This document shows positions 9,010-24,000 of a DNA stretch of 64,000 nucleotides, in pieces. The notes beneath the pieces are model-generated. The model was not told where the DNA came from and searched no databases. It worked only from the letters and a program-made list of their open reading frames with translations. Origin of the DNA: Gorsachius magnificus. Its lineage: Eukaryota > Chordata > Aves > Pelecaniformes > Ardeidae. Positions within the stretch are counted from its first letter, which is position 1. Each line of letters starts with the position of its first letter. The stretch spans positions 73,312,255 through 73,376,254 of the forward strand of contig CM067084.1 of the NCBI GenBank assembly GCA_034008185.1, read 5' to 3'. Position numbers and translations under genes: made by a program.

Positions 9010-12000
9010 CTGCGGGAGATAAAGCAGCACATGTCGCTGCTGGCCACCTTGGGCAGGCAAAACAGGCAAGGCATCCGCTCATGAACACACCGATGGGAGC
9101 GGGCTTGGGGTCAGGAATCATCTCTGTCACACATGGGGACTAACGACCTCCATAGATAAGGACCAAACTTTCTTTTCTCTTGAGGCTGTGAAGGGAATGT
9201 TGTTTTCCCGGGGAAAACACACAGGAAAGTTGCTGCAAACCAAAGCATGAGATTCCTAGAGACCAAGTGTTATAAAGCACATTTGGCTGCCATCACAGAC
9301 AGGTAACGATCCCCAGCTCATGGTAGCAACACGATGGGGAACTTCTGACCTGCACACAGTTGCGTTACCCTGTCCCACCACTAACTTCACTGCAGCGAGT
9401 CCTGGATCCCCCCCAGCCCAGCACAACCCAGCTTTGGCTGCCTGTTGCATCCCACCTTGACACCCAGCGGCAGCGCAGGCTTTGGTGCCAAACTCCTCCT
9501 CTACTAGGAGCCATGCTTCCAGAGGATCTCGTCCCCAGGCGAACAGCTCGCCTGCGGCACGGGCAGGGCATCACCAGGCTCATCAGCCGAGAGCCATGGC
9601 CATGCTCTGGGCAGACCCCTGGTCTCCAAAGCAAGCAGGACCGGCTGCACGCAGGCAGGAAGCCCAGGAGGGAGAAGCACAGGGTGGTGCACAAAGCATC
9701 CTTGGTGATGGGGGAGGGCAGGACCTGACCCAGATGCCAGTGAGGGGAGAGAAAGGCTGAGCCCCTTTTCCTGGTGCTGTGGCGAGAGGCAGGGAGCCAG
9801 CTCAGAGCAGGATGGGAGCCCCTGTGCCAGGGCACAGCAGGCAGGGCTGGGACATAGGGAGGTGCTGGAGCCTCCCTAGGCCTGGGAAACCTGTGCCTGC
9901 CGTGGGCCAGACACCCAACCATGGTCCCAACCTCTTGTTGGGACTCATAAGGATGTTGCTTTTTGGGTGCAATACAAAGGCAGCCCTGATGGCGCAGGGC
10001 TCCCAGGGAAGGGGACCGTTTCCCCTCCTCAAATCTCAGCACCTTCCCACCACTGCAAACAGCGTGCAAAGGAGCATGGAAAACACTCTGGAGGAGATGC
10101 CACAAGAAAGGCCATCCACTGCGGAGACATTGCTGCAAGCCCCCAGGAGCAGAGAGGACTGTCCCTCTTCCCCAGGGAGCCTTTGCCCTCAGCCAGCACC
10201 CAAAGCTTGCTCCCAGCCGTGACTGCAGCCTCACCAGACCAATGGGGCTGGCTGCTGCACCCCGAGGGGAGCTGGAGAGCCACAAGCGCTGCTCCGCGCC
10301 TGCAGGGACAGCACGAGGACCTGGCCTCCTGCCAGCCCCTTCTCCAACCCACGAGGCCTGGCTTGCCGCTGAACTCCCCCCCCACGTCTGGATACGCGAG
10401 TGCGTCCCCCTCTTGGGGGCTTTAGGGGCTCAGTGCAGCACTTGCCTAAGACCATTTCAAATAGAAAATCCAAACTGGGCAACATGATGAGAAACTAGGA
10501 TCACAAAAGCCGGCAAAGCACCAACAGGGGAAAATGCCATATACACCCCTCAGAAAGGGGGGCACAGCCAAGATCAGGCTCACCCTCCCCTTTTTCCCCA
10601 AAGTTTGGGGTGCTCATGGCCAGACCCCCATTACTTTGGAGCTGCTGCTTCTCCTCTGCTGGCAGGTGCCAGGCGAGAGCATCTGCAGCGTTAGCTTGGA
10701 TATTGCTTAATTAACACCCAAGAAAGCCACTATTCAATTACAGCAGCTAACAAGGGGCACTGACAGGCCTCTCACCAAGAAGGCCTTTCAGTGCTCAGGA
10801 GGAACATGGCTTTACCCAGAGGAGGAAGATCCCATCACAGGAGAAACCCCCGGGGTGCTGCGACCCACCGCAGGCGCTGGCCGCCTTCTTCCCCAGCACG
10901 AAGCAGAAGCAAACCCGACTTGGGTGGCAGCTCCATCTTTAGCATCAACCCTGCCAACTGCCCCAACCCAAACATGTGGCACATCTCCAGAAGGACCGGC
11001 GTTACGCAGCGCGGGTGGGGGCTCAGGCACTGCTCCCCCTGCAAAATAGGAGCGGGGATGGAAATTAATAAGGCGACTCAGAGTCCTTGGTTACTGGAGG
11101 AGAGCAAAGCACGGGGCAGCGTGCTGCTGCCTGCGGGACACATTCACCTCCTGACTTGGCGAAGCCATCGGAAGAAGAGTGCCGAGGTCTTCTGCGCTTC
11201 CCTGCGGCACAGCCCAGCTGCCGAGGAAAAGCCGGGAACAAACGGAGTGCGGGGAACAGCCCAGGTTCAACCCAGCACGCGGGGCTCATCCCCGCCTCCA
11301 GAGCGACGTGCAGCTCCAGCGACGCTCGCTTTTGCTCCCGCTGCGAGCAAGTCATCACGCCGTCGCTATCTAGGTCAACAGCTAATTTTTAAAACACCGG
11401 GACCCATCTTGACCCATTTATCACAAACAGTTGCCTCTCTTCCATCGCCGCGTTGACAGCACGGCTTGCTCCCCTGCATTCTCCTGGGTCTCAAAATGTA
11501 ATATATTCAGACACGACCCCCAGTGAAGACCTACAAGCGCTGAAACCCAGCAGCCACCTTCCTTCCGAATACAAATAGCAGGGCTGAGCGCTCACCGCTC
11601 TCTGCTCTGCAGCCCTGTTTTTAAATTGGTCATCACACAGCAGCTCTGCCCCACGCCCCCCCCCCCGGCCCATCCATCACACCTCTGGCCGCATGGCAAG
11701 CACACCATGAAATCGGGACCACGGTGATCCTCACCCCTACAAACACAGCCACCGATTTCAGCTCCTGTGGCATAGCCCAAAAACAGGATTCATGAGTCCC
11801 CCACATCCAGGGAGCAGAGATAAGAAACAAGTCCTGGCAATGCTCCCCTGGGGGCACACAGTGCTGCCCCCAGCACCCACCTGGTCCTGAGGCAGCCCCA
11901 AAAAGTGACACAAAGCAGCCAGCGACTGGTGCCCACCAAGAGACACCATGTCCCTGCCACCCAGCCCTATGTGCGGCAACTCCTCCTAGAGCTGCTTCTT

Positions 12001-15000
12001 CAGCAAGACTGGCTCATCTTCCTCAGACCAGAGATGCCAACCTAGGTTCCTCTCGGCTCAAGGTTACACAATTACTTCCCTGATTGCTTCCCGCTTTTAT
12101 TCCTGATTTTCCCTTCTTGGCAAGCTCCTCTCCTCTGTGCCCACCAAGCCTGAGAAGCTGCTAAAGCTCAACCAGGAACACACTTCCCACCTTTGTAAAA
12201 CAGCATGCTTCCAGTATTTTTAGGTCTTCTGCCTATTTAAACCCCAAATCTGGACGTGCCCACCATGGCAGCGGGGGCCCTTCGCACCCCCGGCCCCCTC
12301 TGACCACCCTCCAGGACGGAGGCCGTACCCTCACACCCGGCCATCCTAGCGGGGACCAGCCCGGTTGCACGCAGCATGATGGCAAACCTGCACTCCTTGT
12401 TAGTTTTTACTTACAACTTTAAAGCTTAATTATAATGATTTTGAGTTCAACGTGAAAAGAAATAGTATCTGGCACATCTCCCAGTGTGTGTTGTGCACGC
12501 AACGCTTATAATTAGCAGCAGACAGGACACATCTGCTCAAACAATTGCGAGTTGTATTCGGCTCTCGTTTACACCAGTGCCATCAGTCCCCAAGACTTTT
12601 ACCCTGCCGCCCACCCCATGTCTGCGCCTGCTCTGAGGGTCACCAGTGGCCAGATCCTTCAGCCTGCTAAAAACACCTCAAGCTTCCAAAGGTGGCTACA
12701 AACCCAGGAGCAGCTTTCACCCATGGGACTGTCAAATCCCTCCCTCCATGGAGCTACATCCCATTGGCATGGGGATTTGCTGCCGAAGGCTGTTTTGGGG
12801 TCCCACCACATGCTGCTGACCTTGGGCTGAGACCTCCTCTTCTCTGGGAAAAACCTCCAGTTGCAGAGCAGGAACCCTTGAAGGTCTTCAGTTTGCTTTT
12901 TACCTAAACTCAACGTTTTCAGCAGTCCTCACCAGCTGCAGCCCCTCACCATGCCTACTCTTCCAGCAGCACTTGCTCTGGAGTGGGGTGGAAGCACCCT
13001 GGGAAAAGCACCCCACACCCCCATTCTCCAGGGCTGGGGGGGTCTCTTTCCCATCTCTTCTGGACCATGGGGATTGACTCAGATCCTGTCTTGTTCTGCA
13101 CTTTTTCATACCTAGGGTGAAATAAAATTAATTTCATCTCACCTGTCAGTAATGAGCAGCAGCCTTATTGCTCGCAGTGCTATTAATAGTGGGAACTGAC
13201 GTTTTTACTCTCTCACACCGCTCTCTGAAAATAATCACTGCTGCAAAGATAAACACAAACTCCAAGAGCTACAACTCTCCCTGCCCTTCACATACTCATC
13301 TTGTGGCAGCATCTCTTGTCTCTGCCTTCGCTCTCACCTGCCTCCATCTTCTGGGGTCCCCCTGCCAACTCTCCCTACAGGCATCCAAAGTCCTTCCCGT
13401 TCACCCTGCCCTAAACTCCTCTCTAGCTTTTTAACCCTGCAAGAAAATTTACTCCAAGGTCTGTTCTTCGTGGATGTCTCGCATTTAACTCCAGCTGCCC
13501 TGTGAACACCAGCCTGGAGTACTGGAGGTTCCTACTGGAGACATTTGTGGTTTCCAGCCAAGCACCAAGCATCTTTGCAGCACTGTCCCTTGCCTCCCAA
13601 TCTGACTTGGCCCCTCCAGGCTGCCAACAGGTGAAGGTGAGGAGAAGCAGCCATGGAAAGCCCACCACTGCCTTGCTTGGCTCTCTCCACTCCCCCAGCC
13701 CGCTGCCTCCCTACACAGAGTCTCAACTTCAGGAACTTGCAGGCAAAAGCCGCAATGAAGGAAGACACTTTTTACAATGAGGGGGGTGAGACAATGGAAC
13801 AGGTTGCCCAGAGAAGCTGTGGGTGCCCCATCTTTGGAAGTGTTCAAGGTCAGGTTGGATGGGGCTTTGAGCAACCTGATCTACTGCAAGATGCTCCTGC
13901 CCATGGCAGGGGGTCTGGACTCGATCTTTAAAGGTCTCTTCCAATCCAAACCATTCCATGCAAACAAAACCTCAGGATGCTTACATCTATGAAAAGACAC
14001 ACAACGGCTGTGACGTGTAACAAGGAAGGTGGCTTGTGGTTGTTCGTGCTTCACAGCAAGGTCAGACATGGATCCTGAGCTGGCGGCACCCAGGGCCTGA
14101 AAGCACACACGATGGCAGTGTCTTTCTGCTCTAAATTTAAGGATGACTCCCAGCTTCTGAGGACCGAACAGGAGCATTCTGCTAATCCGCCCACCTCTCT
14201 CCAGCAGCACAAGCTGCCCTCGGGCTCCACACACGGCTGTGTGCCCCACACCCCGAGGACCTCCCCGGAGCGGTGGCACCGCACTGGCCCCACCCCAGGC
14301 ACCCACCCCTCCTGCCTGAGGTGGCCATGCCCTGCGATCCCCCCGCTGCGCTCCCAAGCCTCCTCTCCCGCTCTCCTCCACCGTCAGGAGCTGCGCAGCT
14401 CTCCCCCACGCAGCCGACGAGGATGGTGGGTGAAAATAAATTCATTTATTTTTTGCTGCAAATTCTTCTACACCCTTCGGTGAATAAAAAGGCCAGTGGG
14501 TGGATGGGTGGAAGATGGGAGCCAAAAGCAATAGCAGAGAGTACTGCTAGAAGAGAGGGGGAAAATGAGACATCAGCCTTCCCCACCAATACGAGCCCTG
14601 CGTGATCGCCTGTAGCAGGTTCCCACGTCTTTCCTAAGCCCCTTAGTGCTTGAGGACCACTACCCCAAAACCCAGGAATTTAACAGTGTGCATTGCCCTG
14701 ACAAAGCAAAGCTCCGTCTGCCAGGTGCTTTTAAAATCCATTGCTTTCTAGTAAATTCCACCATTTCCACAGGAGCAAGCAAAGCTCTGACACCTCAAAA
14801 CATCTGAACTGACACTTGGGTCCTCCCCTGCGCCTGCACCCATGCATGGGGGGGGGGGTGAGGGGGGTGAGGGGGGTGGGGGGGGGTGGGGTGGGGGGGT
14901 GTTCAGGGCTGGGCCAGATAAAACCCATCCCTGCTTTCCATAGGGCTGGAGAGAGGACAGAGCAGCTTCTGTGGCTGCCACCCACTGCTGGTACTAATTT

Positions 15001-18000
15001 TGCATGGGTGGGGTTGCATCCCTGAGGGAATGCTTAGCACAGGGCAAGTATGGAAACCTCACCCGGAGGCAGATGAGTCTTTTCCCCTCTTTCTTCAGGG
15101 GTGGCACTGCTATCTCCCTCAGCCGAGCTCTTATTAACTCTTTGAGGGTTATTTATGGAACACAATTTCCAGACAGACATGCAGCTTCTCAAGGCAATGT
15201 CTCCGCAAGCACGGACTGCAATTTTTGGTTCTGCTTTAGCATGTCACAGCGACACAAACGTGAGCAATTCCCTTCCTGGCTCAAAGCTGTCCCGGGTGGC
15301 ATCCTCACAGCACCATCCAGATGAAGGGACCAGCAGAGCTGTTTGGCAGCTACCACCAGTGCTGGGAACCCACCAGGCAAACGCCAGCTCCTTCTGCGTG
15401 CTTACAGCAGATCCAGGAAAGCATTCGAGGACCGGACACCAGGAGAAAAGGAAGCTGATATCAAGAGAAACTCTGGCCAGGCCAGTTGTGAGCTCTGGGA
15501 GGGGATGGCAGTTGCCCACAGGCTCTGTGTGTGCCTTCAGGGCTTTGCTGGGAGCAGCAGCACCCTGGGCTGAGCCAACCTCCCTCTCCAGCCTAGATTT
15601 TCCTCCAGGCTGCTAGGAAGGGGCAAAAGGAATCAAAAAAAAAAACCAAACAAAAAACCTCCTAAAATCAGCCCTGTGCTTCCCATGCCTTTGTGCCTTG
15701 CTCTTAATATACCTACATAAAAGCTTGGCAAAACCAATAGGCTTGCTAATACCAGAGATCCAATGCCCCCAAATTCCTGCCTGCGATCCGGTGCAACGCC
15801 AGCGCCTGGAAATATCAGGACAGAGGAAATGCAACAGGCAGTCGCATCATGAAACTTTAAATATTTGCCCTTGGAGTCACTTGTTCAGCATCCAGTGCCA
15901 TCTTTTGGTGTGATTTTGGCCAGAGCAGCAGCCCTTTCTGCCAAGCAGGGGTGGTCTGAGGGAACCAGGGGGCATCCTGCACTGGAAGCAGTGCTGTGCA
16001 ATTATTATTTTTAGATGACAGAGAAAAAAAGCTATATTTCAGTGTCTCAGCTCTCCTGCTAGCACTATTTATATACATTGCTTTAAGTGGCAGCAAGTGG
16101 ACAGAGTCCCCAGCCCAAAGCTGGCTGTGCCCTGGCTGTGTATTGTTGATGCTGCTTAAGTCCCTGTCCTTTTATCCCATCTCAGGGATGGAATAGAGGA
16201 ACGTGGCACTTGAGGCAATCCTCCCTCCTCCTTCCCCTCCCTCCTTGGCAAAATGCAGGGCAGAGCATCCGAGTTGCACCGGTGTCAAGGGAGAAAGGAG
16301 GCTCTTCTGGGGAGAATGCAGCTGCCGTGGTGCAGATGCTGCTGGTGGTTTTGGGCACAGACAGGGCACATCCGCTGCCACCCAGCCGCGGGCAGTCGGG
16401 GTGCAGGGACTGACCAAGGACAGGCAACCTGCTACGGACTGCAACTGCTCAGCTGCCTGGGGCAGGGGGGTATTTACTTCTGTGTTTATGAGGCACATTG
16501 GCTCTCCTTACCTCCATCCTTCCCACGTCTTGAGTTTCTCTCCCTTTCGCCCTTCTAGTTCCCCTGGGCTTCAAAGCAGGGCTGCATAACAGCTCCAACA
16601 ACTTCTGCCAATAACTCTACACTTGACTTCAGTTAAAAGGCATTCCTGGAGGGATCCTACAAAATAATGGCATTTCAAAGTAGTTTATGGCCATGGAAAC
16701 CGGGTGAGGCGTGAGAGACTCTGACACTCCTGACACCCTCTACACCACTCAAGGTCCAGGCATGGGGGAGCAAAAAATGTCAGGGACACACAAGAATTAT
16801 TCATGCATGAAATTAGAAATGCTGTGGGACCCCTTCCTTCCCATAAATAACTCCACATAACCTACCACTGCAGGATTCATTGCCCTGTTATAAATAATCC
16901 CCTGCTGGAAGAGCACAGGGCAGCGCATCTATATGCCGAGGGTGGGTGACACCCCTCGATTCATGAGGCATCTGGGCAGCAGGCAATGAGATCACCTACA
17001 CAGCACAAAAGGAGATGGATGATTTGGTCCTGAGCAACCAGCTCAGCTACTTCTCCATTTACCTTCTTTTCCATCCTGGCTACCTTTCACCTTTGCTGTT
17101 GTTGTGACTGAGGGCTGAAGCTACCTGCACCCATCTCTAAGCTCAGGCAAAGCCTGATTGCAGCAGATCGGTGGGATGACAGTGATATCCAGCACCCAAC
17201 CTGCAACACAGACACAGCACAGTTCCATGCGCGTTCACTACCAGAAACACCGTGACCACGACCCACAACAGCAATGGATCTCAAACAGCCCCGGGAGACA
17301 GGAATTCAGAGGTAGGATCTGCAGCTGATAAACCTGAGCATAAAATGAGACATGGGAGGTGAAGGGGTTTTGGACTGCAGGCAACAGCTGACCTAAACAT
17401 CTGCGCAAACCCAAAAGTGTATTTGGATTCATACTGGTATGTGCCATAACATGCCACCGCTGATAAAGCGGGAGCAGCAGCACACACTGCACAGGTGCTG
17501 GTCCCACTGGGAGGTTTTGCTGCAGCCCAGCTTTACCTTCACCTGCGGATGGAACTGCGGGTGGTGGGGTTGCAATTCAGAACAACAGTACAAGAACCGA
17601 CTTTCATCAGTGCCTGTTCCATGCTTCCTGATGGAGCTGGTCCATCCTCCAGAGCACCCAGCTACTTTTATCACAGCTATTCTGTTTTGGGGTGTCAAGG
17701 TCCCTGGCAAAGCCCTAAGATGTTCATAGCTAGCTATAGTTTACTGTCACTCCAGTATTTTGACTGTAGAAGAGAAAAAACACATTCTGCAGCAGACAGA
17801 CTTCAGAACATGGCCAGGTTTGGTCCTGAACAGCATCTCCTGCTGTCACTGCTGGGGATGTAAACCAGCAGGCATTTCTAATCTTCTTAAAACCTTTGCT
17901 TTAAACCTCGTCCTGTTCCTCTGAAACACCTATGTGACAGCTCCTACGCATGCACCTTACTCCTGTAAAGCTTCAGGAGGACCCAGCCTGAAAGTCTGCA

Positions 18001-21000
18001 TCAACGCAAGCTGTTGGTGGCCATACCCCTTGTCAGCACTTCACAGGTTGATTTTCCAAACAGGCTTCAGTCCCACAGGGCCTGGAGCGTCTCTGTGCGT
18101 GACAGCACCGGGGGAGCTCAGCAAAGCCCTGGGAAGTGCTCAGCACATCTCAGGAACAGGCTTTTGATGAGCCAGCTAGAAATCCAGGCGATGCCGCAGA
18201 CAGGGTAAAGACAGCCCTTCCAGCACATTTCAGAGGGTGCTATATTAAGAAGCACAACAGCAGGACTTTAAAAATCTTGCATCTGGCTCTTTTTGCTGGC
18301 CGTGATGCACCTTGAAAAGCAAAGACAGTAACAAAGCCAACGTACAACTGTTCAAGAAAAAGCTGCAGAAGCAGTTATGCAGGATTAGAAGTACCCTGGT
18401 TATCAGGGCACGTTTAACCTGGCCCATTGCTCTGCTCTCTGCTATTGAAAAGAAGGACACGCTACAGAGAAAGAAGAGACAAAACCACCGATTTAGCAAA
18501 TGGGGTCTACCTGCTGGGTCATCAAGAGAAAGCACAGTTTGAGAAACCAGGCATTGTCTGAGGGCTTTCCATGTGAGCAATTGTTATCGATAAGCAAAGA
18601 ATTAAATAGCTTAAAGGAGCGGATAAAGACTAGAATACGTGATTTTGGCCCAGCATTGTCTTCAGGGCTAACTGGATGGTGAGTCCCAGCTCAATGGAGC
18701 TGGCTCAGCAGAATGGGCTGGTCTGCACAAATGGACAAAGCCAGAAAAAAGTATTTAAAGTACTTTCACAGGGTGGATGTTCCCTATGCATCCAAAATCC
18801 ACACTAAGCCTATCCACTGCAGAGTCAGACCTTAAGTAAACCAACGCTTTAGAATTTGGGCTGGTTTTCAGTTAGAAGTTTAAAGGAAAAAAGCAACCAA
18901 GGCCTTCTGCCAGCTTTACTAGCCTATGTCCTCCCAGCAACTGCTCCAGAAGACTGACCTTCCAATTAGCTCCTTGTTAGTTAAATTAGTTTACAAGATA
19001 AAATGTGTTGCTGATTGTGTTTTAAGCCAGCTCTTTAAAAGGACATTGTTAAGGCTCAGGCTCCATCTTCTACATCAATCTTTCACTATATGGCTTTATT
19101 GCTTCCAGAAAGGTACTGAACTTACATTACAGCGCTTTCCACTTCCAACTACTGAAAAAACTGGAAAATCTACAGTTATTGGATTTTTTAGAATACATTG
19201 TTTTCTGCCCGATTTTTACTTCATATGCGCTACTGTAAAAAGGCACTGAGCAATAATCATCAAATGACTTTGTTTTAGCTGAGCAGTTGGCCGAGCCATA
19301 AATCGTACAGCGAAAATGGATAGAAATGATCTTATTTTTGCCATCCGTCATTACTCGTCTGATCTAAATTTAGCCAAGACTCCCTTTAGTTCAGTAGAAG
19401 TGCCTGTATCTACACAGGTATTGCACCAAACATTTCACAGCAGAGAGAGAAACTACCATTACATTTACTTAAGGTTAAACAATAAATGCAATTCTGAGCT
19501 CTGCAAGGCCTTCCAAGGAGTTTTATGCTGCTCTAATCGAGGTCAACAGCCTTTAAGGTGAGTCAACCCCCCCCCCCCCCCCCGAGAGCCCCTCTTCTGC
19601 AAACGACCATAGCAAGAGCCTACACAGCTCCCTGCAAACAACTACTTTTAGCCAGGAACAAGGCAGGCAAAACGAATTGCACCCAAGACGTAGGTTCAAA
19701 CTTGGGGTGTAAGCATAACGATGCGTTAGGACAGAATAACCCACCCATGCATGCAGGGTCTTTAAATCAGAGCCAAAAACCGAGGCTGAGAGGAGCTTCC
19801 CCTACCTTACAGCCAGATCACCTACCTACATAGCAAGAAGGGAGGGACTAAAAACATTTGCATATTTAAAAAGTGACAGACCGAAAAAAAAAAAAAGAAC
19901 CCAAAAGACACCCCAAAAGAGGACTATGTTGCTTACATTACTTTTGGGGGCACCATGAACGGCAGAGCTGGGAATAGGGCACCCCTGGCAGGTAACCGAC
20001 TGCATTCTATAGCACATAACCCCAACGCACAGGATAGGGCTCCCCAGGTGCTGGTGCAGGCGCTGGCTGGTTCTACACACACCCCCAAATCTACTTCTGT
20101 AAGGCAGAGAAGCAACAGAAAAGGGCAATGCCACAACATCCAATGGTAAGTCCTGTAAAGGATGCCTATATTCAGCCAAAACATGCTGTATGGTCCATTT
20201 CAGCGGCTCTGAATATGGGGGTTTTCCCCCCCAGCACATTCCTGCTGCCCTCAAAAGCCTCTGGAACAGGGACTTCACTACCACAGCCGCCGATGAGCAG
20301 TAACAATGAGTAGCAGTTCGCAATATTTATGGTGCAGAAACACTGACCAGGAAAGTCTCAGACCCTGGCGGAGCCCCTCCACTTTCCTTCCTGGGGCATA
20401 CCAGGAATCGATGGACAGGGGCTGCATTTCACCAAATGCTGCATGGCAAAGAGAAGCTACAATGATACTCCCCTAAAACTTGCAATAAATACAACTCTGC
20501 TGTACTCAAACCCTTTCTTTCTGCAGATGACTTGGGTTTCACAAGAATCCTACCTTGCTGCTAACAGAATGAATCAAACCTCCCCAATCTCTAACTTTCC
20601 ATTGTATTAATGATGTACAGGAGCGAAACAGCAGTCGTAAGGAGTTATATTTTCTCTGAAACTACAGTGAAGAATTTGTTACTCAATGTAGAGGGAGACA
20701 GGGGGGAAAAAAGAAAGGGTTCATGGCACAGATTTGGTACAAACTACAGGCTGAAGTCAGTTGGTACCTGGCTTGATCTCCTCAAGCCTATTGCAAGCAA
20801 TAAATATTTTTTCCTATTTCTAACATGGCAGCTTGAAATGATGCTGCCCTTACACAACCACGGCCTTCCCAGAACTCAGGCATCCAACAAGGATGCCAAT
20901 TATAATCAGTTGGGACCAACTCATTCCATCATATCACAGCATGTGAATAGTCACCATCTGCCTCACCGAGGTGAGGCCCCAAAATCCACTGCAATGGGCT

Positions 21001-24000
21001 GGAAAGAGCTCAAGGGGCGAGGAGTGAGGGGGACACTGAAGCACAGCTCACCACCTCTGTCCTCCCCAGCCACTCACTAAGGGTGCTTCTTTGGGCACTT
21101 CTCCCCGGGACCAATACTGTCTGACTTGGTAGTATGAGCCTCCCAACCAATGGGTCAAACCTATTCCCATACCCCTGGGTAAGGAATAGATGACTAAGTA
21201 ACAGGAGAACTGAAATTATAATAAAGCTGGTAAGAAGAATCAGACCTGGGTCCACCAACAAAACCCACAGCCTCTCTGCCCTGCTGCCATTGAGGCAGCA
21301 CAGTATCTCTGGGGAGATGTTCACACCCGTCATGGAAGGTAGTAAAAAACCAAAAAAAGCAATTTCCGCCTGCAACATGACAAGAAACAAGTCCTTTCCC
21401 TTGGAAACGGGGTCTGCCATGCCTTTCTGACATTCAAGGCTACGTACAGGTAGCGACAGGACTGAAGCGTCTGTTTGTAGCAAATGCAACTTTCGACCCA
21501 CATAAATGAATAAATAACTAGCAAACCTCTCTGGAAGCAAACCTTCCTAGTATTCCCTAAGTGCTTTTAACACCATCACCTTTTAAAAACCAGAAGCCTT
21601 CCTCCAGCAATGACTCTTCCTCCACAACATACCAACCAGCCTATCCTCTTCTAGAAGAGCAGAGAAAGCAGCGCTCGCCCCACCACACGGGACGGGACCC
21701 TGAGGCGTTTCACTATGCTGCCGTGGGGCTGAACCTGACCCACTGACAGCTGCAGGCATCTCCTGGTGTTTGCACCTTCCCACACCTCCAACCCAACCCT
21801 CAACCAACCAACACGGTGGGTGGTGACTCTGGTGGTCGGGCAGAAACAGCAGATGGAGGTACTGCTACGTTCCCATCCCTGCCGTGCTTGTAAAGCCTGA
21901 CTGCAGGAGATGCCGAGCCCCTCCTGAGATGGTCCCTGGGGATCCCTCAGCCCTTCTGAGGCAACCAGGCTGTTGTGTCAGCCAGGACTCCCAAGGACAT
22001 TTCTGCAATGGGCGCTCTCTCCTTGAAAATAAACACAAGCTTTCTTCCAGCAGAAGCCTGTGAAGGCAACCTACTGCCCTTCAGGTACCACCTCCCCATG
22101 GCCACCCCCCTGTGGGGTGTACATCAACACCTTTCTTGCCTGCAGCCCTCTTACTTTTCTAGATTTACTGTGAATACTTAAATCCCTGAAGGACTGTTAT
22201 ATTTATACCTAACTCAGCCAAACTAAGCCCTGGTGCAAGGTTGCTCCAGTGTATCCCACCGGTGTATGCCAACTTCCCCTCACCCACTCTGCTGGAGCCC
22301 TACAGAGCAAGGAGGGTGAACGCTGGGTCAAGACTTCCTTTCTTCCTGTCACCTATGTAATGAAAACCAAAGTCCTCTACAAAGCCTCAGTATTGTCTCC
22401 TTCCACCCACCACATTGCAGACCCCACCAAGACCTCCCAAGCAATGCAAGCCTCCATCACCACACATCGCTTCAATTTTTAATTCTCAGCAAACCGGTGG
22501 AAACGCCCTGTGTAAAGCCTGAGCACTGCCAGGGTGCAGAAACACACCCCCCTGTTGTTAAAAACAACGTGTTCCTACATCTCTCCTCCAGTACATCAAG
22601 GCCAATGCGCTTCGGGTGTAATTCTACTCAACTCCGCTACTCCAGACAGAAACTAGCACATTTATTTAATGTGGCAGCAAAAGAAAATTCTACATCCATA
22701 AATACATGAACATCTGTCAGGCTGGGTGCAGCCAATGGACCTGTTGTGGATGATGCATTAACAGAAAATGAAAATTACATATGTAAATCTCTACATCTCT
22801 AAAATTAAAAAAGAAAAAAAACCCCTTCACCACGTGTTCAGACTACCATGCCAGACCAGTCAGGCTAAAAAGTCCCTACACACACAAGCCTAATCCAGTC
22901 AGCCCCAGATCTCCTGCGATAACCATCTATCAACATCTTGCATCCCACATCCAGATGAGCGGGGTTCCTTTGAGCCCCAGCCTCAATACCAGTCACGAGA
23001 GCCAGGGATTTAAAAGATATTTGCAAAATCAATCAATGGATCAATGGAGTGAGTAGGCGACGGACCACGTCTCTCTCCATTGGGGAGACATGTGGGAAAT
23101 GAAGGGCAGTCTGCTGAGGGCTTGTGAAAGCAGATACTTTTGTGCCCTGCACCATCAGCCTGTGGCATGCTCATTCATCAAGCACCTGTGGAAAGGGCAT
23201 TGACTTATAAATATGAACAGCACCTACATCCATAGCCAGGAGAGATGCAAATCCACACGGACCTGGGTAGAAATGCAGTATTTTGAGGATCCATGGGATT
23301 TTCCCAACTACAAAGGCAACAGTAAATAACACTAAACCCCCATACCCGATGCTAAGACAGGGCAGGATGAATCTAATGAAGAGCAGCTCCACAGCTGCAG
23401 CAACTCCTCCTTCTGATGCACCAGTTTTCCCTGAAGCATCACAAATGAATCTTGCAGGCAGGTGATGGCACACACACAGCACACTCAAGGTTTACTCCAC
23501 CACTGCATTTCCCATTTACATCACAGGTTTCCTGTAAATATCAAAAGGGCGCTTGGACCCGTACTGAAGGATGCTCCCTGGTAACAGATGATCCTCCCTG
23601 GTAACAGATGACAGATGATAGGACGAGGGGGAATGGCTTGAAGCTGCACCAGGGCAGGTTTAGGCTAGACATTAGGAAAAACTTCTTCACCGAGAGGGTT
23701 GTCAGGCTCTGGAATGGGCTGCCCAGGGAGGTGGTGGAGTCCTCATCCCTGGAGGTCTTTAAAAGAAGGATAGATGAGGTGCTTAGGGACATGGTTTAGT
23801 GGTGGGATGGCAGGGTTAGGTTAACGGTTGGACTCGATGATCTTAAAGGTCTTTTCCAACCGAGGTGATTCTATGATTCTATTCTATGATTCTATGCCCC
23901 TAAATATACACTAAATTCCCAACAAGCGACAAGGGATTTAAGCACATGAGTAAGTTAAAGCAAATGCTCCACTGAATCTTTAAGCCAAACTGTCCCAGAG

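Noticed and set aside
9365..10285. 306-codon open frame on the minus strand, just upstream of exon 3 in the gene direction
   Set aside because: Random-looking composition (many Trp, Cys, Arg), no family resemblance, and open frames also on the plus strand across the same DNA.
16934..16962. Small imperfect hairpin CGAGGGTG...CACCCCTCG
   Set aside because: Stem too short and imperfect for a microRNA precursor; no flanking structure seen.
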